Assembly (NCBI GenBank): GCA_022225965.2
Contig: JAKJXP020000095.1
Location: forward strand, 62,001-126,000
Length of the DNA stretch: 64,000 nucleotides
Direction of reading: 5' to 3'
Origin: Diatrype stigma
Lineage: Eukaryota > Ascomycota > Sordariomycetes > Xylariales > Diatrypaceae
Shown here: positions 56,901-64,000 of the stretch, piece after piece
Numbering within the stretch: the stretch's first letter is position 1
How the letters are laid out: each line of letters begins with the position of its first letter
Translations under genes and position numbers: made by a program
The notes under the pieces: generated by a model
The model's input: the letters and a program-made list of their open reading frames with translations, nothing else
The model's database searches: none
Told to the model about the DNA's origin: nothing

Positions 56901-58674
56901 TGGCACTCAGAAAGTGGTCAAAATGGCAGGACTTTCTTCATAAGACAGTCAATAAAGTCACGGTTGCTCCATCGACAAAACCTTATCAAAGCATTCGGCC
57001 CGCGTCTCATTGCCGCGTAGACGGCGTCCATGTATCGGTAGTCCAGTTTGGTGCCCTTTTACCAACAATCATTCACACCATTGAGACTTACCTCATTGCA
57101 GATGAGCTCAGCAAGACCATCTTACGGGATTTGGAAATTTCGAACCTGGACTTAATTGTGACAGCCATTAGCTCTTCTGCCGCACGTGAGCCGACCAACT
57201 ATCAGCGGTTTGAGTACTTGGGAGATTCGATATTGAAACTGCTCACAAGCACGAATGTTGCAGCTATTCGTAAGTGAACTTCCGTGGTCCTGTCCATATA
57301 TCTAATACGCGCTAAATTATGATAGATCAACATGCACCGGAAGGGATTCTTTCAGTGAGGAAGAGTCAGTTAGTCTCAAATTCCCGACTTTGTCGTTCCG
57401 CAATCGAGACCGGTCTAGACAAGTTCATTCTCACGAAGGCATTCACGGGAAGGAAGTGGCGACCGCTATATGTAGAAGAACTTCGGAAAGTCGACACCGA
57501 ATCACCTGGAAGCAGAGACATTTCGACCAAGACATTAGCAGATGTGGTTGAGTCACTAATTGGAGCCTCCTTCCTAGATGGAGGGATGAATAAGGCATTG
57601 GATTGCATCCGTATATTCATCCCGGAAATCGAATGGCATACCTTGGATGCTACTCGCAACATGTTAGCTGATCCGAAGCCCATCAATCATGAGCTTCCCA
57701 GCACACTGATTCCCCTAGAAGGGTTGCTTGGGTACACTTTCCAGAACAAAACGTTGGCCATGGAGGCAATGACACATACATCTTTCGGCCTTGGTTCAGA
57801 AACAGGGTCGTGCATGGAGCGACTAGAATTCATCGGAGACGCCATCCTTGACGACATCATTGTCTCCCTGGTATGGGACTGCGGACAAGAATATGGCCAT
57901 TATGAGATGAGTCTCTTGCGAGCGGCATCGGTGAATAAAGACTTACTCGGCTTCCTGATGATGGAATGGGCCTACACCCAAGAAGCCACGAGCATCTCCT
58001 CATCATACAACAACAGCAACCATACGACGGCCCCCGCTGTCGTTGACTCGGAGACTATCCGGATCCCGATATGGAAGCTGATGCGGCACTCGTCGCAGTC
58101 GCTCGGCGGGGCGCAGAGCCTGACCGAGGAGATCCACGCGGCGGAGCGGGGCGAGATCCTGCGCGCCATGCGTGAGGCCCCCGACTACCCCTGGGCACGG
58201 CTCGCCCATCTCCAAATCCCCAAGTGCTTCTCCGACCTGTTCGAGAGCATCCTCGGCGCCGTTTGGGTCGACTCGGGCTCCATGCAGGCCTGCAAGCAGA
58301 TCGCCGAACGCGCTGGTATCCTCCCTTACCTGCGCCGCCTGATCAAGGACGGCGTTGCCGTCGCGCACCCAAAGAACAGGCTCGGCGAGCTGGTGGCTAG
58401 GTCTGGGAATAAGAAGATCTCCTATGTGCGCGAGCTGAGGCGGGCAAATAGTGAGGGCGAGGCCGAGGCCGAGAGCGGCAACGATGGCGATAACAATGGC
58501 AAGGGGAAGGGCAAAGGGTTCAAGGAGTGGATCTGCAGGGTCATTGTGGGTGGCGAGCTGCTGGTCGAGGTTGGCGCGGGCGTGTCTAGGGAGGAGATCG
58601 TGACGAAGGCCGCGGACGTGGCTTATAATCTCCTGAGATTTGGAGATGCCACTGGGGATGTGGTTATGACTTGA
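53940..58674 (+). CDS. dcl2: Dicer-like 2 ribonuclease (RNAi), 6 exons, frame unresolved at intron 2
   Basis: Exons 53940-54179, 54235-54261, 54414-54462, 54511-54763, 54816-57269 and 57326-58674; about 1457 aa if intron 2 is in frame, the usual DCL2 size. Order: helicase motif I MDTGTGKT (exon 2), FLAPTVALC, LILDEAH (split by intron 4), LGLTATP, VATDVLEEGIDVPACN and QRRGRARA; Dicer dimerisation domain (HLEHACTCITSRQYFDPRP); RNase IIIa (FEYLGDSILK, VVESLIGASFLDGG); RNase IIIb (RLEFIGDAILDDI, LFESILGAVWVDSG); basic tail. Both RNase III domains keep their acidic residues. No PAZ domain was recognised. DCL2 cuts dsRNA to siRNAs in quelling and antiviral defence. Oddity: the Walker A exon ends in phase 0, but every usable acceptor before AVLRIKAEL needs phase 2, so a canonical splice shifts the frame. 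The locus may be non-functional or use an unusual donor. Intron 3 (48 nt) has no stop and keeps frame. Confidence 0.9.
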
Positions 58675-59170
58675 CGAGAGATGATGGTGTCTTTTCGCGT
58701 TTTCTTTTTACGATGTCCATGAATAAATGCGAAGTATTCTGTCTCGTTTGCCAGTCTGCAATCGAATCAACATGGTAATCTAGCGACTGCTCGAAGTTAG
58801 AGCACCCACTGGGGCTCACTGAAGATCGTTCATCCGGAACCTTGTTCCAGATCTGAAGGTTAGATCTGAATCTCCTGGACAGGAGAACCATTCATCAATG
58901 CCGGTGTAGTTGGCGAACTACGGTAGTCGTCGCGAAACAAGCCCCTTATTTCCCCGGTGTATAAAAGAAGGAACCCCAGGGGTAGTAGAACGGTTATCTT
59001 TCATCTTTCCTCATCATAGAAACCTGAAAGAAAGAGGCCTGTCTTCCGACGAAAAACAAAGACAGACAAACAAGAGACGAATCGATTTTGCCTGCTAATT
59101 AGAGCAACATCGAGAGACAGGCACGAGACAAAGACAAAGACGAACAGAAAACAGAACCAACCAACCAACA
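58675..59170. other. Intergenic, 5' leader of the Pro-rich gene
   Basis: No gene recognised. The last 150 bp are A/C-rich (GACAGACAAACAAGAGACG, CCAACCAACCAACA), typical of a fungal leader. Confidence 0.55.
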
Positions 59171-59902
59171 ATGGCTTCTGACGGTTGGCGTCCGCCGGTC
59201 CCGCGGCGGCAGACGACTACCACTGCTGCTGGTGGTGGTGGTTCTGCTAATACCTCCGCTAATGGCATTAGTAGCAGAGACAGCCCGGAGCTGCACTTCT
59301 CGTACCAGGCAAGGAGCACGTTTCCCCTCTCCCCGCCCGGCCCTCCCGAAAGGCGCTCTCCTACCATCCCTGCCTTCGCTCTTGCTTCTAACAACGCTCC
59401 TCTTTATCCTCCTCCTCCTCCTCCTCCTCCCGCCGCCGCCAACAGCGGTTCCCGCCTCCCCGCCCCTATTCCTGCTCCTACTAAGCCTTACCATCATCAT
59501 CGTCGTCCATGGGGTGAAGATCACATCCTTCGTATTCCCCCCGTTGCTACTCCTCCTCCTTCCCCTCCTCCTTTTGATGTTGACCTTGGTGATGGTGGCG
59601 ATGGTGGCGACACATCATCATCGCTCGACGAGTACGGCATGCACCACCCCAGACCGACGCGCACCCCCTCCTCCTACCGCGATATCATCCGGAGCCTCCA
59701 CGACGCCGCTGACGCGGAGGCGGACAGGACGCGCCCGGCGAGCACTTCTCCTGCTCCTATCCCTGCTCCTGCTGTCCCTGCTGCTGCTTCTGTTGTTGCT
59801 AGAGGCCGCCCTGCTGCGCGCCGCCATGACGAGCTGGGTAGTGGGTTTTGGAGGCCGAAGAAGGCGGTGAGGTTTTCTGAGGTGGTGGAAGATATTGAGT
59901 AG
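59171..59902 (+). CDS. Proline-rich hypothetical protein
   Basis: Single-exon ORF, 243 aa, good start context (CAACAATGGC). The sequence is Pro/Ala/Ser-rich throughout (LYPPPPPPPPAAANSG, VATPPPSPPPFDVDL) and probably disordered. The C-terminus has a compact motif (GFWRPKKAVRFSEVVEDIE). KKAVRFSE resembles the basic K/R-V-x-F type short motif used to dock protein phosphatase 1, a suggestion only. A Ser/Tyr-containing segment (SSYRDIIRSLHDAADAEAD) may be a short helix. No membrane segment or signal peptide. Overlapping long frames exist because of the biased composition; this frame is chosen for its start, stop and conserved-looking C-terminus. Confidence 0.65.
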   Translation: MASDGWRPPVPRRQTTTTAAGGGGSANTSANGISSRDSPELHFSYQARSTFPLSPPGPPERRSPTIPAFALASNNAPLYPPPPPPPPAAANSGSRLPAPIPAPTKPYHHHRRPWGEDHILRIPPVATPPPSPPPFDVDLGDGGDGGDTSSSLDEYGMHHPRPTRTPSSYRDIIRSLHDAADAEADRTRPASTSPAPIPAPAVPAAASVVARGRPAARRHDELGSGFWRPKKAVRFSEVVEDIE

Positions 59903-61323
59903 GTAGGTGATGAGGGGAGGAGTGGATAGGGATAGGTAAGGTTGAAGTGATGGGGGAAGTGAGGTGAGCGTGTAGTAGGTGCGGGCTCATTTGGCGGTTT
60001 CAGTTCGCTGGTCGAATGAATGGCTTACCGAAGGCATCCTGGGAACTCCTATCGGACGGTTTCGCCTAAGGGCTGGTCTGGTAGTTCCTCTACCCCCTTT
60101 TCTTCTTTTTGTCCCCCCTTTCCTATCATTCCGCCTGGCCCCCCTTTTTGGCTCTTCCCTCACATCTGCATATCACTACCCTACACTAATATATATTATT
60201 TTGGGTATACAATACAATATAACGAAAGGAAAGTGGGAGATCTATCCTCCATCATCGAATTGTTTCCGACTACACGGTGGACCTATTCGTCGTCTTTTAT
60301 GTGCAATCTGCGCGGCCACTGAATGTATACACGCTTGCCCTCCTGCCTATCTGAAGTAACCCGTTATACTTACCTGATTCCCGCAACACTTGCTAGGGAA
60401 TACCGAACCGCACGCCTCTTATGTCCTGGGGTACTTCTCGAGTTGACAATAGCAACGACTCGTCAGCGGCGACATTGTAAGAAACCCGTATTTTTGCGTC
60501 ATGTAGGTAGACAGACCAAGTCATCCGCATCTACCTGGCTCGCTGTGGCGATGAGACAACGGGAATATTCAGCACACGTCGTGCCTCAGATGGGGAAAGC
60601 GTTGGTTACATTTTCCATACTCATGAATCTAGAAAAGGAGGTAGAAGTAGTTTTCAGGCAAGCAGCGATCTGCGGAACAATCACATGAGACTTGAGGGCG
60701 TAATCATCATGGTATATATATACACCCACAGACAGTGGCTACCCATCAGGGGGTCCCTTTCGACCCAAAGCCCTTTTCCGCTTGGGGATAAGTACATAGG
60801 TAGCCCAAGACTATATAAAACCTAGATAGGTACTGCAACACATAGGTAGTAGATCCGAGGGTGTGCCTTTTCCCCGGTTTCTTCCCGAGCAACCGATTGG
60901 TTTGCGTGGATAACACGCAAACATGCAACAGCGCAAATGCCCTCCCCTATTCGCCCTTGCAGAAACAACATCATGAGAGGAGCATTATAATTCTTTTTTG
61001 TACATCGTTCGTTCCTTTTTTCGTTTCCCCAAAAGCCCGCGCCGCCGCCTGAACCCCGAGCCCGAGTTGCATATCCGCTTTGCTGCTGCGGGGGTGGGTA
61101 TACATCATATACATACGGGGGTGATGGCGATTCATAATAGTCAGTCATAGTCGTACAACATGTTTTCTTCCTTCCTTCCTTTTTCTTGGTGTTTGTATGT
61201 TCATATCACGGCGGCCGTGGATCCTGATCCTAATCTGATCTGCTTCTTTGATAATAGATGGCATCAGTTTGCATTGTTGCATCGATCCACCCTCTTATGT
61301 ACGACATGGAGCGTCGAGCGTCG
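59903..61323. other. Intergenic, no firm gene
   Basis: It includes 3' sequence of the Pro-rich gene and of mge1. A minus-strand ORF (61148-60822) starting MTDYYESPSPPYVYDVYPPP has a protein-like N-terminus but a random-looking second half and was not called. Confidence 0.5.
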
Positions 61324-62203
61324 TTATGACGAGGCGTTCTTGACGACGCCGACCTTGGCCGCCCGCAGGATGCGGCCGTTGAGCTTGAAGCCCTTCTGCT
61401 GGACGTGGAAGACGGTGTTGTCCTCCTTGTCGGGCATGGGGGTCATGAAGGTGGCCTCGTGCTCGTTGGGGTTGAACTTGTGGCCCTCGGGGTCGAAGCG
61501 CTCGAGCCCGTGCTTCTGCAGCGTCTGCAGCATGTTCGTCTCGGTCATCTTGACGCCCTCGTAGAAGTTCAGGAGGTCCTGGTTTACGCCGCCCTCCGCC
61601 GCGGCAGCAGCAGCCTCCCCTCCGGCCTCCGAGGAGGACGCGGCCGGCTTCAGCTTCTCCTGCCCCATGATCAGGGCCCGGTCCAGGTTGTCGACGCTGT
61701 CCACCAGGTCCTTGGCGAACTTCTGGATGGCGAAGTCCCGCGCCGCCTTCATGTCGCGCTGCGTCCGGTCCTGGAGGTTGCGGAAGTCGGCGACGGACCG
61801 GAGGTACTTGTCCTGTATGATTCGCGGTCGGTCAGCAAACTGCTTGCTCGGTGTGGTGAGGTGAGGTGACGAGACTAACCTTCCACTCGATGACCTCCTT
61901 CTCCTTAGCTTCGAGCTTCTTCTTCAGCTCGGCGGAAGCTGCATCTGTCGTGGATTGAGCGGCATCTTGGTCTTGGCCGGGCTGTGTCTCCGCAGCCTGT
62001 GCCTCGGCCTGTGACGTCTCCCCCTCCTTCTTCGCGGCTGTGTCCACCTGCTCGCTATACCACCGTGCTGCCCTTGCCGGTGTGAAAAGTGCAGGTCTTA
62101 TGGGCGCGGGCGATAGCTGTGTCCGTAGCAATGGTGTCTGGGATAGGGATCTCGAACTGGAGCGCAGAGCTCTGGAGGAGGAAGAGAAGGCTTGTCTTAA
62201 CAT
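61324..62203 (-). CDS. mge1: Mitochondrial GrpE nucleotide exchange factor (Mge1), 2 exons
   Basis: Exons 62203-61880 and 61812-61324 (intron 67 nt, GTTAGT...ACAG) join in frame to 270 aa. Residues 1-50 are rich in Arg, Ser and Ala with no acidic residues (MLRQAFSSSSRALRSSSRSL), a mitochondrial presequence. A charged coiled coil follows (ELKKKLEAKEKEVIEWK), then the GrpE core: YLRSVADFRNLQDRTQRD, FAKDLVDSVDNLDRAL, GVKMTETNMLQTLQKHGLE and the C-terminal signature region (FNPNEHEATFMTP, VFHVQQKGFKLNGRILRAAKVGV). Mge1 releases ADP from mitochondrial Hsp70 (Ssc1) during protein import and folding. A variable Ala/Glu/Gly loop (EAGGEAAAAAAEGG) interrupts the core. It is slightly longer than yeast Mge1 (228 aa). 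Confidence 0.95.
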
Positions 62204-62774
62204 TATGGGTGTTGTGCTAATATGGTCTTGTACGTTGTGGTCAGGAAAGAAGCTGGAGCGGCAAGAGAGGAAAGGGTTTAATTATGCCGATGCCGATAAG
62301 AAGGTCCGAACGATGATGAGGGCACAAAAGACGAATGGAAGGCGAAGGCGGTGCTAGAATTGAATGCGATAACGCCCGCATAATTTTTTGTCGGGCCCAG
62401 CCGCCCACCCGCTATGAGGTAGTTAGCGGGTCCCAGCTTGCCAAGCCTGCCAGCTTCCAGTTGAGCGCACGTGCCATGGTTCGAATACTTCAAGGAGGGG
62501 GAGGGGCAAGTTACGCACTTGCCCAGGTGGCACTACTACTACATACATGCATACATAGTACATATGTATGTATATATGTATAGAGCTCAACTAAGCTCTC
62601 CCCTGAACCGGGCCACTGCCCTTAACCTTAACCACTTTCTAATCTTCTAACAGTGTTCATTCGTCTCAGTCTGCCATCCTATAACGACTAACTAGCTACT
62701 GCAAACATCCCATAGGCAAGTACTGAGTCAATGACTAAGGCATTATCAGTCATAATAGCTCAGACTGGTAGAAG
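62204..62774. other. Intergenic, mge1 upstream region
   Basis: No gene recognised. A CATACATGCATACATAGTACATATGTATGTATATATGTATA stretch lies near 62542-62582. Confidence 0.5.
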
Positions 62775-63221
62775 CTATCGCCGGAACGCCCTCCGTAGTC
62801 TCGTGTGGTTTTCCAAATCCTCGGGAGGGACGTGAAGCTTGTAGCCTGCGAGACGTTGCTGCTCGACCAGCTGGTCGATGTCTAGGGTTTCTTCGGCAAT
62901 GTCCATGATGGGGATGCGCCCCCAGCGACAATATGCATCCCTGTATTGCAAAACGCGGTGGCGCTGGCCCCGGATCTTTCTGGGGATGGTGTAGTCCTCA
63001 AACGCGATGATGGGGCTGTCCCAGGGGGGTTGGTCTCCGGCTTTGTGGTGGCGCGGGAGAAAGACCGTCGGAGTTGGGTTGCCAACTATGTTATAACGGA
63101 CACGGGGCTTCCACAGGGCATGGCCCTGGTAGTAATCGCTTATTCTGTTCGCGATAATGGCCACGTCGACTCCCTGAACGACTTCGTGTGATGATAGTGG
63201 TCGGGGGATGTTTCGTGCCAA
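62775..63221 (-). CDS. Hypothetical protein, 5' end unresolved
   Basis: Open frame of 148 codons on the minus strand ending at TAA/TAG 62777-62775. The first codon after the upstream stop is near 63227, and codon 63221 is TTG; the only ATG is deep inside. A normal gene would need an upstream exon, with a possible acceptor GGTAG ending at about 63228. I could not find a convincing partner exon with an ATG and donor within 200 bp. The sequence is protein-like (ANRISDYYQGHALWKPRVRY, PIIAFEDYTIPRKIRGQRHR, DIAEETLDIDQLVEQQRLAG) and has balanced codon use. The family is not recognised. It could be a last exon, a decayed gene or a chance ORF. Confidence 0.4.
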   Translation of the reverse strand: MARNIPRPLSSHEVVQGVDVAIIANRISDYYQGHALWKPRVRYNIVGNPTPTVFLPRHHKAGDQPPWDSPIIAFEDYTIPRKIRGQRHRVLQYRDAYCRWGRIPIMDIAEETLDIDQLVEQQRLAGYKLHVPPEDLENHTRLRRAFRR

Positions 63222-64000
63222 TTCCTACCTATGTCAAGCACCAGGACACAGAGGAGTGGCTTATCTGGGTTTGCAGTTTGAATGAGAGGAAATGATGAAG
63301 AATTCTGGGCTTCTAATTTGATAAGGGGAGATAATAAGGAGCTGGTTCATACAGTAGGGCTTAACCAGCTCTGTTGTAACAACAGGAAAATTTCTACTAT
63401 GCTATTTATGTTATGTCTAAACACATAGGTACATAGAGCTAAGAGGAAGAGGTGGGAGATGTAATAGAGTCAAGGTACTTGTGCTGTGTCAACAAGGTTG
63501 TAGCAGCAGAGTTGAGCTACCTACATAGGAGATCTCCTACATAGGTACCTTCAAATCTACCTACCTACAAGAAATTCCAGTGTATAAAGTTACATGTGTA
63601 CATGGAGGTGCCTACTCTCAATGAAGGTATGTGCAGTGTAGGCACTGTCATGAGGTCTGCCAGCCTGAACGCTGTGGGTTTCAGTGCTGTTACTGAGTTC
63701 AGGGGGCCGTCGTAAGTCTTCCGGGTGATGTTGGCCTCGGATCGGTCAATTGTGGGGCTGCAAACTCCGGGTACCGTCAAGCTCCAGGCAATTAGCATTC
63801 GTCAAATGCCGGCCGTTAAGGCCATCAATTGGCAATACCTAGGTAGCCTATATAGTAGTACTTAAGTCCATCTGGTACTTATTCATACAGCTGCCGTACT
63901 TAAGGTACATATGGATTCCTTGGGAGCTTAGAGATAAGGAAAGTGAATGTACCGGATAAGCTAAAGAAACAGTTCAACAGCTCGTGACCTTCTTGCAATA
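63222..64000. other. Intergenic to the window edge
   Basis: No gene recognised. Several TAGGTA/CCTACCTA motifs (63520-63570, 63838-63850). Confidence 0.5.

Noticed and set aside
59232..59870. 212-codon Leu-rich frame overlapping the Pro-rich gene
   Set aside because: CTC/CCT repeats make Leu runs in this frame; the Pro-rich frame has the better start and a conserved-looking C-terminus.
60822..61148. Minus-strand ORF of 108 codons beginning MTDYYESPSPPYVYDV
   Set aside because: The N-terminus looks protein-like, but after about residue 40 the sequence has no gene-like features, it lies in the 3' region of mge1, and no splice extension was found.

Overview
The window is nuclear DNA of a filamentous ascomycete (Pezizomycotina, most likely a sordariomycete; the exact order is not resolved). 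The evidence is short GT-AG introns of about 50-200 nt with CTRAC/CTAAT branch points, GC-rich coding blocks separated by AT-richer intergenic DNA full of CCTAGGTAGG-like motifs, and a typical fungal gene set. No bacterial operons, CRISPR arrays, rRNAs or convincing tRNAs were seen. All gene models were spliced by hand from the sequence. Each multi-exon model except dcl2 closes in frame.

Layout. The plus-strand block on the left holds the last exon of an adhesin-like protein (24-1430), a small Cys/His-rich protein (2784-3385) and a WDR48/Bun107 homologue (5307-9060). The WDR48 gene converges on the Pet8-type mitochondrial S-adenosylmethionine carrier (9449-10492, minus). The carrier in turn diverges from a TilS-like tRNA(Ile)-lysidine synthetase (11368-13605, plus). 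Next is a low-complexity F-box protein (14498-16893, plus).

From 18.2 to 46.2 kb eight consecutive genes lie on the minus strand: an RS-rich nuclear protein with a Q-rich extension, the class II histone deacetylase Hda1, an F-box protein, the ribosome biogenesis factor Brx1, a Rab11/Ypt3 GTPase, a 1391-aa chromodomain protein, a glycine-zipper protein and a secreted pectate lyase. A gene-poor stretch (46.2-49.7 kb) follows. Then come a GPI-anchored Ser/Thr-rich wall protein, proteasome subunit alpha 2, an RCC1-repeat protein (tail-to-tail with the proteasome gene), Dicer-like 2 (head-to-head with the RCC1 gene), a proline-rich protein, mitochondrial GrpE (Mge1) and a short hypothetical ORF.

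Most genes are housekeeping genes with no evident functional clustering. Three belong to gene silencing (Hda1, chromodomain protein, Dicer-like 2), but they are about 12-13 kb or more apart and are probably neighbours by chance. The strongest anomalies are: (1) dcl2 does not stay in frame across its second intron with any good GT-AG splice, and a 9-bp direct repeat sits at both intron ends; (2) a 505-bp element with 14-bp perfect terminal inverted repeats and TAA target duplications, a Tourist/Harbinger-type MITE, lies 243 bp upstream of brx1; (3) the RS-protein gene has a 326-codon in-frame extension ahead of a strong internal start; (4) the RCC1 gene appears to use a GC-AG intron. I did not find a convincing new multi-gene system.
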